A DNA stretch of 64,000 bases from Emticicia sp037153985 (GTDB lineage Bacteria; Bacteroidota; Bacteroidia; Cytophagales; Spirosomataceae), in NCBI RefSeq assembly GCF_037153985.1, contig NZ_JBBAYI010000004.1:341651-405650 (forward strand). Reading direction: 5' to 3'. The position numbers and the translations under genes are program-made. Below the pieces are notes generated by a model. The model did no database searches. It was not told the origin of the DNA and saw only the letters and a program-made list of their open reading frames with translations. Positions 18,752 to 27,900 of this stretch are shown here, piece after piece. Numbering within the stretch: the stretch's first letter is position 1; each line of letters starts with the position of its first letter.

Positions 18752-19330
18752 ATGCTTCCTGTACCTGATAGTTTTTTACAATTTATTCAGCAAATTCAGC
18801 CACTTTCTCAGGAGAGTCTGGTAGCTATTTTGCCTTTTTTAACACAGAAAAACTTCATAAAGAAAGACTTTCTGGTTAAACAGGGTAACGTATCTGACGA
18901 ACTATATTTTATTATGTCGGGCACTGTACGTGAGTATTTTGAAGATGCCAACACCAATGAAATCAATACGTGGTTTGGTTTTGAAAACTCCATTGCGATT
19001 TCTTCTTTCAGTTTTTTCTCTCAAAAGCCTAGCCTCACCAACATACAGGCCATGGAAGATACGCACACTATTGTGCTGAAACACGAAGACTTGCAGAAAC
19101 TTTTCAATCAGTTTCATGAAATTGAACGTTTGGGGCGTTTATTGGCCGAGCAATATCTGGTACAAATCGAAGAAATGAAAATTATCCTGCAAACGCTTTC
19201 AGCCAAACAACGTTACGAGTATATCCTCGAGAATAAGCCTGAGTTCATAAAGCGGATTCCTCTCAAATATCTGGCATCTTTTCTGGGTATAAAACTCGAA
19301 ACCCTGAGCCGCGTACGCGGGCAAAAATAA
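18752..19330 (+). CDS. Crp/Fnr family transcriptional regulator
   Basis: The 192-residue protein has an N-terminal cyclic-nucleotide-binding-like beta roll (residues about 25-120; KQGNVSDELYFIMSG, then TNEINTWFGFENS) and a C-terminal helix-turn-helix (RIPLKYLASFLGIKLETLSRVRG). There is no Cys set for an FeS cluster, and the glutamate-rich cAMP pocket motif is absent, so the ligand is unknown. Length and layout match the common Bacteroidetes 'Crp/Fnr family' subgroup that acts beside exported or oxidoreductase genes. Its target is not known; the divergent esterase gene and downstream beta-helix gene are candidates. Confidence 0.88.
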   Translation: MLPVPDSFLQFIQQIQPLSQESLVAILPFLTQKNFIKKDFLVKQGNVSDELYFIMSGTVREYFEDANTNEINTWFGFENSIAISSFSFFSQKPSLTNIQAMEDTHTIVLKHEDLQKLFNQFHEIERLGRLLAEQYLVQIEEMKIILQTLSAKQRYEYILENKPEFIKRIPLKYLASFLGIKLETLSRVRGQK

Positions 19331-19525
19331 ATAATGTGAATGCAGATGTGCTTTTGTCAGATAATAATTTTTTTCAGACAAATGCGTTTCTTCAATATAG
19401 CTGTTCCAACGGTTTCCAGAATCCTGTAAAGCCTATTAAAATCCTTAATTATTTGACTTTTATCAAATGATTTTCTGGATAAAATATATCTACTTTGAAA
19501 AACCTTTTATTCAACCGCTATCATT

Positions 19526-20707
19526 ATGAAACAAATCAGCTTTTTACTTGGGCTACTATTGACTACTATTTTAAGTTTTGCCCAGAAAGACATTCAAAAA
19601 CGTATTCAGACACAGTTTATCATGGCTGAAAATGGCTCTACTATTCAGCTTGACGAAGGCTCGTTTACTTTTCTGGCTAGCCTCTCAATGGAAGGTAAAA
19701 AAAATATTACCATTAAAGGAAAGGGAAAAGATAAAACCATTTTATCATTCAAAGGGCAAACAGAAGGGGCTGAGGGCATAAGGGTTTCAAACGCCGAGAA
19801 TATCATTATCGAAGATTTAACCGTGCAGGATAGTAAAGGCGATGCCGTAAAGACCATGAACGTAAAAGGCATTACTTTCAGAAATGTAAAAACTGAATGG
19901 ACGGGCGCACCTAAAAAAGAAAACGGTTCTTATGGTTTGTATCCGGTACAATGCGAAAAAGTACTGATTGAGGGTTGTGAGGCTATCGGTGCATCTGATG
20001 CAGGCATTTATGTGGGGCAGTCGAAAGATATTATTGTACGCCGTTCAAGAGCATATCATAATGTGGCGGGTATTGAAATCGAAAACTCTTTAAATGCCGA
20101 TGTATATGAGAATGAGGCTACCGAAAATACCGGAGGTATTCTTGTTTTCGACCTGCCTGATTTGATTCTGAAAAAAGGAGGATACACGCGTGTGTATAAA
20201 AACAATATACACCACAATAACCTGCCTAACTTTGCTCCTAAAGGAAACATTGTAGGTAAAGTGCCGGATGGAACCGGAATCCTGATTCTGGCGGCTAACC
20301 ATGTCGAAATATTCGATAATCAGATTATCAACAACAAGTCGGTAAGTACGGGTATCATTAGTTATTTTACTACCGAAAACCCTATCAAAGACCCTACGTA
20401 CTACCCATATCCGGTGGCTATTAATATTCATGATAACGTGTACGAACGCCAGCACGTGAAAGCAACTGGTAAGGGGCGGTTCGGGCAGATGTATCGCTTT
20501 AAATTGCGCTTCGGTAAAAACGTGCCTCACATTCAATGGGATGGCATCGTTGACAATAAAAATCCTGAAAAAGTGCTTTGTATGAAAAACAATGGCAATG
20601 TTACTTTTGCTAATCTGGATGTGGAGCATAATTTTAAAAATGTGTCGAAGGATGCCTCCGTGCATGATTGTACGTTGGAAAGTTTAAAAATGGCAAAAAT
20701 TGATTAA
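19526..20707 (+). CDS. Secreted parallel beta-helix protein (TIGR03805-type)
   Basis: The 393-residue protein has a signal peptide (MKQISFLLGLLLTTILSFAQ) and a right-handed parallel beta-helix with many short turns (residues about 60-300; GIRVSNAENIIIEDLTVQD, GIYVGQSKDIIVRRSRAY, GIEIENSLNADVYENEA). The family is found in a fixed pair with the SO2930-type diheme cytochrome, and that gene indeed follows 42 bp downstream. The role of the pair is not established; polysaccharide or organic-matter processing linked to electron transfer is inference. Confidence 0.85.
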   Translation: MKQISFLLGLLLTTILSFAQKDIQKRIQTQFIMAENGSTIQLDEGSFTFLASLSMEGKKNITIKGKGKDKTILSFKGQTEGAEGIRVSNAENIIIEDLTVQDSKGDAVKTMNVKGITFRNVKTEWTGAPKKENGSYGLYPVQCEKVLIEGCEAIGASDAGIYVGQSKDIIVRRSRAYHNVAGIEIENSLNADVYENEATENTGGILVFDLPDLILKKGGYTRVYKNNIHHNNLPNFAPKGNIVGKVPDGTGILILAANHVEIFDNQIINNKSVSTGIISYFTTENPIKDPTYYPYPVAINIHDNVYERQHVKATGKGRFGQMYRFKLRFGKNVPHIQWDGIVDNKNPEKVLCMKNNGNVTFANLDVEHNFKNVSKDASVHDCTLESLKMAKID

Positions 20708-20716
20708 GAAACGTAT

Positions 20717-20735
20717 CACAGAATGGTATTCTGTG
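20717..20735 (+). other. Short perfect stem-loop between the beta-helix and cytochrome genes
   Basis: cacagaat pairs perfectly with attctgtg around a 3-nt loop. No T tract follows, so it is more likely an RNA-processing or attenuation element than a full terminator. It lies upstream of the preferred cytochrome start at 20750. Confidence 0.5.
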
Positions 20736-20749
20736 GCTCATTATTATCC

Positions 20750-21820
20750 ATGCAGAAGTCAGTATTTTTTTTGATAGCCTTAGGCGTTTTTGTTCTGTCG
20801 TCATTTAGTGAGCAGCATACCCAGCCAACGTATGCAGCAATAGCACCTAAGGAAAAACTTTCAGACTATCATTTTTTTGAAGGTAATATAGCCGAACAAA
20901 AGCCGGCTAAGGGTGTAATGCCGTATTCGCTTAATACACCCTTATTCAGCGATTACGCCGAAAAACTTCGGTTTGTAAAGTTACCGGAGGGAGCCAAAGC
21001 CATTTATAACAACAAAGAAGTCCTTGATTTTCCGGTAGGAACTACCCTCATAAAAACCTTTTACTATCCGAACGATTTCCGAAATACAGACAAAGGCAGG
21101 CATATCATGGAAACTCGTCTGCTTATTCATGAACCCGAAGGATGGAAGGCATGGGCTTATGTCTGGAACGATGAACAAACAGACGCTTATCTGGAAGTGG
21201 CTGGCGATACAAAAGAAGTAAGCTACATCGACCTGAACGGTAAAAAGAAAAAGCACGAGTATAGTGTTCCTAACGTAAACCAATGCAAAGGTTGCCATAA
21301 CAGAAACGAACAGATGTCGCCCATTGGCCCATCAGCCCGACAACTGAATGGAACCTATAAGGCTTGGGGGATACCCGAAGGCACTGAAAACCAGCTTGCT
21401 GTTTGGCAGAAAGCAGCTATATTACAAGGCTTGCCCTCACTCGAAAATGTGCCTAAAGCTGCAATCTGGAATAAACCGGAGTCAGGCTCAATTGACGAAC
21501 GCGCCCGTATCTGGCTCGATATTAATTGCGCTCATTGCCACCGTCTGGGCGGGCCAGCCCAAACTTCTGGCCTCAACCTGAGTATTCATGAAACTGACCC
21601 ACTAGCTTTTGGTATCCTGAAAACTCCGGTAGCAGCAGGGCGAGGCTCTGGCAACAGAAAATTTGATATTGTACCCGGCAAGCCCGATGAATCTATTCTC
21701 ATTTATCGTATTGAATCAACCGACCCAGGTGAAATGATGCCCGAAGTAGGCCGGAAAACAACCCACAAAGAAGGTATCGAACTCATTAAAGAATGGATAA
21801 AACAAATGAAAAAGTCTTAA
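20750..21820 (+). CDS. SO2930-family diheme c-type cytochrome
   Basis: From the ATG at 20750 (a start at 20723 would overlap the stem-loop) the protein has 356 residues, with a signal anchor (MQKSVFFLIALGVFVLSSF). Two CxxCH heme sites are visible: CKGCH about residue 178 and CAHCH about residue 260. A distal Met ligand is likely in PGEMMPEVGR. This matches the TIGR03806 diheme cytochrome family, a partner of the preceding beta-helix protein. It should act in the periplasm or outer membrane as an electron carrier. A strong terminator overlaps its stop codon, ending the two-gene unit. Confidence 0.88.
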   Translation: MQKSVFFLIALGVFVLSSFSEQHTQPTYAAIAPKEKLSDYHFFEGNIAEQKPAKGVMPYSLNTPLFSDYAEKLRFVKLPEGAKAIYNNKEVLDFPVGTTLIKTFYYPNDFRNTDKGRHIMETRLLIHEPEGWKAWAYVWNDEQTDAYLEVAGDTKEVSYIDLNGKKKKHEYSVPNVNQCKGCHNRNEQMSPIGPSARQLNGTYKAWGIPEGTENQLAVWQKAAILQGLPSLENVPKAAIWNKPESGSIDERARIWLDINCAHCHRLGGPAQTSGLNLSIHETDPLAFGILKTPVAAGRGSGNRKFDIVPGKPDESILIYRIESTDPGEMMPEVGRKTTHKEGIELIKEWIKQMKKS

Positions 21821-21842
21821 ACAGTCTGTTTAAGACTTTTTC
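21808..21842 (+). terminator. Terminator of the beta-helix/cytochrome unit
   Basis: gaaaaagtcttaaac at 21808-21822 pairs perfectly with gtttaagactttttc at 21828-21842; the left arm includes the stop codon (21818-21820). Confidence 0.85.
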
Positions 21843-21900
21843 ATTGATATACTGCTTCACACATATTAGCATTCTCATTCATCATCTCATCAGAAATTAG

Positions 21901-21931
21901 TTTGGCAGTTACCTAAAGCCCTGTACATTTG
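21901..21931 (+). promoter_or_regulatory. Promoter candidate upstream of the LytS/LytTR pair
   Basis: TTTG (21901-21904), exactly 19 nt of spacer, then TACATTTG (21924-21931) fit the Bacteroidetes consensus exactly. The histidine kinase start is 195 nt downstream, so the leader is long. The rest of the 306-bp gap (21821-22126) shows a short ORF (21953-22036) and no clear further structure. Confidence 0.55.
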
Positions 21932-21952
21932 TTCATCAAATGTTAAAGGTCT

Positions 21953-22036
21953 ATGCAAAAGCTATTTCGTATTTTCACTTCTTTTGCCAATGGGCTATGG
22001 GTTTGTCCACGTCAGGGTATAAATAATGGTCGTTAA
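21953..22036 (+). CDS. Possible 27-codon upstream ORF in the leader of the LytS gene
   Basis: ATG at 21953 and TAA at 22034-22036 encode 27 residues (MQKLFRIFTSFANG then LWVCPRQGINNGR). It lies about 15-20 nt after the expected transcription start of the promoter at 21901-21931. It is untested and may be chance, but its place in a long leader makes a regulatory upstream ORF possible. Confidence 0.25.
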   Translation: MQKLFRIFTSFANGLWVCPRQGINNGR

Positions 22037-22126
22037 TAGTAAGTCTAGCCATAGCAGCATAAAGCCCGCTCACCGGCAATGAGCTTTTAGTTATACCCTC
22101 AATAGAGTACGTAAACTTTCTGGAGA

Positions 22127-23194
22127 ATGAAACTGCATAAACTGAAACATTATTTGATTCCGGCTTTCTGGGTACTAGTCATGTTGCTGATGATTGCGCA
22201 AGACCTCCTTTATAGCACCTTGCGGGGAAACCAGTTGGCATGGGCCGATACCCTGATTTTTAAAATAAAATGGCTGCTCTATATTCCGGTTACATTTTTT
22301 GTGTTCTGGATAGGTGAGAAACTCCCCTTGCAATCGCCTTATTTGTTTAGAAATCTGTTTATCAATTTAATTGTTTCTCTGGTCGTCAGTTTTCTGGCAG
22401 TAATCGTCTTTTCGGCATTGGTAACCTTACTTAGAAATGCGTTTATTGAGAGTGCTCGGTTTCAGGATATCCTTAGGCGTAATTTGTCAGTATCGCTTTT
22501 CAACGAGTTTGTCAATTACTGGGTTATTCTGGCCGCTCATAAAGCCTATACTATTTTCAGGCAGTACCAGCAGGCACAGCTTGACAAAGCAAATCTGGAA
22601 AAACAATTATCCGACGCTAAACTGGGCTTCCTGAAAATGCAGTTACAGCCTCATTTTCTTTTCAATACTCATCATAATATTATTGGTTTAATGCAAAACG
22701 GTGAACTTGAAAAAGCAACCCGAATGCTAATGAAACTAAGCGATTTACTGCGTTTGAGTTTAAAACAGAACACCGACGACTTAGTCCCTCTAGCCAATGA
22801 AATTCAGTTGTTAGAATTGTATCTGGACATCCTGAAAGTGCGCTTTGAAGAAAGACTCGAATACAAAATACTGATTCCGCAAGATTTACAAAAGGCTTTT
22901 GTGCCGCCAATGCTCTTGCAGCCATTGGTCGAAAATGCCATAAAATATGGCATTGAACCCTTTGCTAAACAAGGGTGTATCGAAATTCAGGCACAGACCG
23001 AGCAGCAAAGGCTGAAATTACTGGTAATAGATAACGGCATTGAAAAATTTCAGCCATTTAAGTTGGGTATTGGTCTCATGAACACACAAGAGCGGCTGAA
23101 TAACCTTTTCGGCCTTGAAGCTAGTCTGGATATTGCAGCCAATACCCCTGAAAATGGCATTACAGTTACCATTACTTTACCTCTTTTAAAATGA
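22127..23194 (+). CDS. LytS-type membrane sensor histidine kinase
   Basis: The 355-residue kinase has four transmembrane helices (about residues 7-28, 40-60, 75-105 and 125-145), then a coiled coil and the LytS/YehU-type kinase core: LQPHFLFNTHHNI with the phospho-accepting His, LVENAIKYGIEP (N box) and GIGLMNTQERLNNLFG (G box). No extracellular sensor domain is visible, so the signal is probably sensed in the membrane. Its last four bases (ATGA) overlap the start of the response regulator gene, implying translational coupling. Confidence 0.92.
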   Translation: MKLHKLKHYLIPAFWVLVMLLMIAQDLLYSTLRGNQLAWADTLIFKIKWLLYIPVTFFVFWIGEKLPLQSPYLFRNLFINLIVSLVVSFLAVIVFSALVTLLRNAFIESARFQDILRRNLSVSLFNEFVNYWVILAAHKAYTIFRQYQQAQLDKANLEKQLSDAKLGFLKMQLQPHFLFNTHHNIIGLMQNGELEKATRMLMKLSDLLRLSLKQNTDDLVPLANEIQLLELYLDILKVRFEERLEYKILIPQDLQKAFVPPMLLQPLVENAIKYGIEPFAKQGCIEIQAQTEQQRLKLLVIDNGIEKFQPFKLGIGLMNTQERLNNLFGLEASLDIAANTPENGITVTITLPLLK

Positions 23195-23946
23195 TATACA
23201 AAGTTATAATAGCCGACGATGAGCCTGTGGCAAGAAATATTCTGCAAAAACAATTGCAGAAATACACATCAGTCGAGGTGGTGGCTATCTGTTCAGATGG
23301 TGCAGAAGCCTTAAAAACCATTAAAAAATATCAACCCGATTTAGTTTTTCTTGATATTCAGATGCCCGAATTAAACGGTATTGAACTAGCACGTGGTTTA
23401 GCAGGCGAGTATCAACCCCTTATCATTTTTGTTACAGCTTTTGATAACTATGCCTTGCAAGCCTTTGAAGCCAATGCCATTGATTACCTGCTGAAACCTT
23501 TTGATGACGAACGCTTTGATAAAACCTTCCAGAAAGCCTTGAAACAACTCGAACTGACCAGTAAGCAGGATGCAGCAATGGCTTTTGATAAATACAGCCA
23601 GTTTTTTCAGCAGTTTGCACAACCATCGTACCCTGAAATTGTAACTGTAAAAGACGGTGGCCGTATACAATTACTCAGAACTGCCGATTTAATATACATT
23701 GAAGCCGAAGGTAATTATATATGCCTACATACCGAAAAATCAAAACATTTGTTGTATGAAACCCTTTCAGGATTTGAGCAGAAACTGAATCCTAAGATTT
23801 TTGTACGCATTCATCGTTCCACGCTAGTCAATATCAATTATATCAAAGAAATCCAGTCGCATTTTAATGGTGACTACTCGGTGCTACTGAAAAACACAAA
23901 AGTTTTACGCATGAGCCGGAATTATAAAGAAAATCTCATCCATTAA
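23191..23946 (+). CDS. LytTR-family response regulator
   Basis: The 251-residue protein has a receiver domain (acid pocket IIADDEP, phospho-acceptor D55 in LVFLDIQMPE, Lys in YLLKPFD) and a C-terminal LytTR DNA-binding domain (about residues 150-245; LIYIEAEGNYICLHT, FVRIHRSTLVNINYIKEIQ). It is the partner of the overlapping kinase. LytTR regulators bind direct repeats upstream of their targets; the downstream dioxygenase-like gene 12 bp away, or the pair itself, could be targets. Confidence 0.93.
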   Translation: MIYKVIIADDEPVARNILQKQLQKYTSVEVVAICSDGAEALKTIKKYQPDLVFLDIQMPELNGIELARGLAGEYQPLIIFVTAFDNYALQAFEANAIDYLLKPFDDERFDKTFQKALKQLELTSKQDAAMAFDKYSQFFQQFAQPSYPEIVTVKDGGRIQLLRTADLIYIEAEGNYICLHTEKSKHLLYETLSGFEQKLNPKIFVRIHRSTLVNINYIKEIQSHFNGDYSVLLKNTKVLRMSRNYKENLIH

Positions 23947-23958
23947 ATATTTGTAATT

Positions 23959-24558
23959 ATGAAAACTTTATTGGTATTACTTACGCTGCCTTTGGCTCTG
24001 TCAGGACAAAAGCAGTTAGGAGGCCCGTGCGAATGCTGTGAGGCTATTTATCAGCAAATGCCTGAAAAATTATTCTGGGCAACACAGATTTCAGATGGAA
24101 ATGAAGCAGGTGAGCCAATGGAAATCAGTGGAGTAATTTATAAAAATGATGGCAAAACACCTGCGGCTAACGTAATTCTGTATGTTTATCATACCGATTA
24201 CGAAGGTAAATATTCGAGAGGAACAGGAGAAGACTGTGCTAGACGGCATGGCAAACTACGTGGCTGGATGAAAACCGACGAACAGGGACGATATAAGTTT
24301 TCAAGTATCAGGCCTGCTTCTTATCCTGCTTCAAACATTCCGGCGCATATACACCCTGTGGTGAAAGAACCTAACAAAAAAGAGTATTATCTTGACGAAT
24401 ATCGTTTTTCGGATGATAAGTTTCTGACAAAGGCTGAAATGGCGAAAGACGAAAACAGGGGTGGTAGTGGGGTAATTAAGCTCACAAAAAACGAAAAAGG
24501 TGTCTGGGTCGGAAAGAGAGATATTATTTTAGGCAGAAATATTCCTAACTATGAATAA
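23959..24558 (+). CDS. Exported intradiol ring-cleavage dioxygenase-like protein
   Basis: The 199-residue protein has a signal peptide (MKTLLVLLTLPLALSGQ) and a compact intradiol dioxygenase fold: MEISGVIYKNDGKTPAANV, YVYHTDYEGKY, LRGWMKTDEQGRYKF, and RPASYPASNIPAHIHPVV. The Tyr, Tyr, His, His iron ligands of this family all have candidates (Tyr in YEGKY, Tyr in SYPAS, both His of HIH). Proteins of this exported, short type are frequent in Bacteroidetes; true activity on catechols is unproven, and some homologues may only use the fold for binding. Close to the LytTR gene in one transcription unit (12 bp). Confidence 0.82.
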   Translation: MKTLLVLLTLPLALSGQKQLGGPCECCEAIYQQMPEKLFWATQISDGNEAGEPMEISGVIYKNDGKTPAANVILYVYHTDYEGKYSRGTGEDCARRHGKLRGWMKTDEQGRYKFSSIRPASYPASNIPAHIHPVVKEPNKKEYYLDEYRFSDDKFLTKAEMAKDENRGGSGVIKLTKNEKGVWVGKRDIILGRNIPNYE

Positions 24559-24577
24559 GCTGGCTGTATACGATTGG

Positions 24578-24862
24578 TCAGCCCTGTTTTTTATCGCTAT
24601 GTCCTAGTGATTTCTCCGGTGCTACGAGATCTCTAACAAGTTGTTTCAATTCTTTTATTTCAGGAAAACGCCCCTCTCGTTTACGGTCGAAAATTACTTC
24701 TTCATTCAACAACACCTTAAAACTTCCGGCAACATCGCTTGGGCGTAGCCCTACTTCGCCAAGTTCGGCTTCAAAAGTAGTAAGTAATTCTTGTGCTATC
24801 CATGCCGAGCGTAAAAGCCAATGGCATTTAGGGCAGTATTCGAGCGTAATTTTAGGTTTCAT
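24578..24862 (-). CDS. SelT/SelW/SelH family (Rdx) thioredoxin-fold protein
   Basis: The 94-residue protein opens with a beta strand and the CPKC (CxxC) motif, then LLRSAWIAQELL, GEVGLRPSDVAGSFKV and DRKREGRFPEIKELKQLVRD, the standard Rdx layout: beta1, CxxC, helix, beta-beta, helix. In some bacteria and eukaryotes the second Cys is Sec; here both positions are Cys. A redox role with thioredoxin-like partners is family knowledge. It follows the PVC-type cytochrome gene on minus, with a long perfect hairpin between. Confidence 0.85.
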   Translation of the reverse strand: MKPKITLEYCPKCHWLLRSAWIAQELLTTFEAELGEVGLRPSDVAGSFKVLLNEEVIFDRKREGRFPEIKELKQLVRDLVAPEKSLGHSDKKQG

Positions 24863-24880
24863 TTACTATGTAGTATTACT

Positions 24881-24922
24881 GTTTGTTGTTGTGCTACGCC
24901 AAAGCGTAGCACAACAACAAAC
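24881..24922. repeat. 19-bp perfect inverted repeat (stem-loop) between two minus-strand genes
   Basis: Bases 24881-24899 are the exact reverse complement of 24904-24922 with a 4-nt loop. Neither side has a long U run: the minus-strand downstream sequence is AGTAATACTA. It sits 7 bases beyond the stop codon of the minus-strand cytochrome gene and 19 bp before the SelW-like gene. It may be a U-poor terminator, an RNA-stabilising hairpin or a protein site. Confidence 0.75.
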
Positions 24923-24928
24923 AAGTAT

Positions 24929-27900
24929 TTATTTTTTCAGCGTTGATAAATACTCTACAAGGTCAACCAGTTCTTGTTTTTGTAGAGGGAATTTAGGCAT
25001 TAACGACTCTTTCTGTGCTTCTATTGAGGCTATTTCAGCACGTTTGTATGTAGTCGGATTCGGGTTACCAAGCTGTTTCATGGTAATCTCGTTCTCGGTT
25101 TTAGTCAGAATCATGCCATCTACATCTGTACCATTTTTTAGTTTGATTCTGAAACCTTCAAAACCGAAGCTAATCCCCTGACTTGGGTTCATAATAGCCG
25201 AATATAAGCCTTCTTTCGATAACTTACTGCCAATTTCTGACAAGGCTGGTCCAAAATTAACGCCTTCGCCTTTACCAAGATGGCAGGTAGTGCAATACAT
25301 TTTAAATACTTCATGGCCTTTGTTGGCATCGCCCGCTATTTTCACAAGGTCGTTGATACTACCAACAGACTTATCTACATCGGCCCCGAACATCTTCATG
25401 GCTTCCGTACGGATGTCGCCATGCCATGTGCCTAGCATCAATCTTTTGGCAATAGGCATCACTTCTTCGGGTACTTTATTAGCTTTTACAAGCTCCCACA
25501 GAATTTCCTCGCTATTCCAGCCATTCATGGCATTCATGGCTCTTTCGCGTATGGCAAGGCTCAGATTTTTATTGTTAAATAGAGTAATCAGGTAGTCGGT
25601 AACGGGTTTGTCGTCTACACTGCCGTAGCGGTCAATGGCTTGTAGTACTACTTTTTCGTCTTTGCTTCTGGTTAGTTTCTGGAATTCTCCTAGACCATTA
25701 ATTCTAACTTGTAATTTAGCTGCTTCTCCACCATAAATGCTGTCAGTCATGGCAATATTTACCAGCCTTTCTGATTGATTTTTAAGTTGATAGCGTTTCA
25801 CGATATCAAGGAAATCAGATGGCGACTGAATACTTTTCAAGACCGTTGGCAAAAGTTTGGCATATAAGGGGTCTTTTTTAGCAATTTCAATATCCAGATG
25901 TTTGAATACGAGCGTCATAATATCGGCAGGAGCTTTGCCGCCATTCAGCATTCCTAAAAGAACTTTAGTTTTTTCAGGGTTGGTCTGGAAATCAAACGCA
26001 CGGAAATAGCGTAGTTTGGCATCGCCATCGGTTGTAGTTGCTAGTTCGGCCAGCCGATACACGTTATCGGTTGAGCGGCTACGCCATACAATATCTTTTG
26101 CAGCAGCATCTGTTTTCCATTTGTCGCCCGTTTGAGCAATATATTTGGCAAAGAAACTATCCCATTGGTTATCGGCGGCAATACCAAGTGCCTCCAGATA
26201 CCAACGGTCTTTGCCATCATACTGGTTTGCTAGTGTTGTCCAGATTTCGGCTGCTGCTGGGTCTGTATTATGTCTGATTGCCAAAGCAACTTCTCTGCGG
26301 ACTTGTGGAGAAGGGTCTTGTGCCAGCTTTTTAAAGGTAGCCATATCGACCATCTTCAACTCGCGAGCCAAACGAATACCTGTTATTCTGATGTCTTCAT
26401 CTTTATCTGCTAAAGCGGCATCAATGTATTTCTTTTCTTCGCCTTTAATATTGCCCAATAGCCACAAAGCTCTGGCACGCATTCGTGAATTATCTGACTC
26501 CCAAAGGTCAGTTAAAGCATCTTCAGCTTTTTTCTGCCAGCTATTGAGTTTAGTCCATGCCAGATAACGAACTGCCAGATTCGGGTTTTGTAAGGCTTTT
26601 ACGCATCCTTCAGGAGTGGCAAAATCAAATGTTGGCACCGAGTAGTCTTCTCCCTTTGGTGCTATCCGATAAATACGCCCTCTCACGCTGTCGCCCATGG
26701 CATGGCCACCCACACCGGGGTCGTACCAGTCGGCTACGAAAACAGAGCCATCAGGAGCCATTGCCACATCAGAAGGGCGAAACCATTGGTCACGTTTTGA
26801 GCCGTCAAGAATATTATTGATAGTTGCTTTGAAGCCAGCTCCGTTTTTTTCAACCGCATACGAACGCACAATATTAGGGCCGGCATCGCAATGGATAACC
26901 TGATTATGGTATTTTTCGGGAAGTAAGTCTCCCTCATAAACAATCATACCTGTTGGAGACCCTGCACCTGTTTGAAGCAGGTTCGGAACCACACCCGGGT
27001 CGTTCAGGTGCCAGTGGCGTAGCGGAATTTCATTTTCCCAGTTAGTGCGGCGTTCCTGCCAGCTTGCGCCTGTTATTTCATCTTTGTAGCCATAATTGCC
27101 ATAATCCATTACGTAGTTTATTCGCACACCTTTATTGCCGTCGTCATCGTTATCAGACTGCCACATTCTCCCGTACGAATCAAGAGCTACCTCATAGTTA
27201 TTTCTGAAATTGTGGGCTAGAATTTCAACATTTGAGCCATCGGGGTTGCATCTGAAAATTTTTCCTTGCCGATAACTCGAGAAAGGGCGACCCAAATCGT
27301 CTTTGAGTTCAACGCCGTTTTTATCGCTCAGGGTTTCTATTTCGTTGCCACCATTAAAATATAGTTTTCCGTCAGGACCAAAAGTAAAGGCATGAATGGC
27401 GTGGTCGTGCTGAACACCTTTCAGATTTGTAAAAATCAGTTCTTTTTTGTCGGCTTTATCGTCGCCGTTTTCATCGGTAAACAAAAAAACATTAGGGCTG
27501 CAAGATACAATCACTTTATTACCTAGCACCGATATACCCAGAGCTGCGTTAATGTCTTCGCCCTGATAAAAAACTGTGGTTTTATCGGCTTTTCCGTCTT
27601 TGTCAGTATCTTCAAGAATCAAGATTCTATCTCCTTTAGGGTTATAGGGATTCTGAGGATTCAGCTTGTTGCGGTAATTATAGCCTTCACAAATCCAGAC
27701 TCTACCCTTGGCATCAATATCCATGTTGGTAGGGTTCATCATCATGGGCTCTGAGGCAAAAAGAGTTACTTCGAGGTCAGGGTCGGCCAGTTGAATACCA
27801 TCAAGAGCATGTTCTACTTTTCGTCTGTCGTCTTCACTAAGTTTAGCGTACTCTTCATCAGGTAGCGTGTTGGTGCCTTGTTTGCAGGCACTTGCCAGCA

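Noticed and set aside
20090..20665. 191-codon antisense frame to the beta-helix gene
   Set aside because: The plus-strand protein has clear beta-helix repeats and a signal peptide; the antisense has no domain.
26145..26567. 140-codon plus frame antisense to the cytochrome lipoprotein gene
   Set aside because: The minus-strand protein is a complete known family; the antisense translation is low-complexity.
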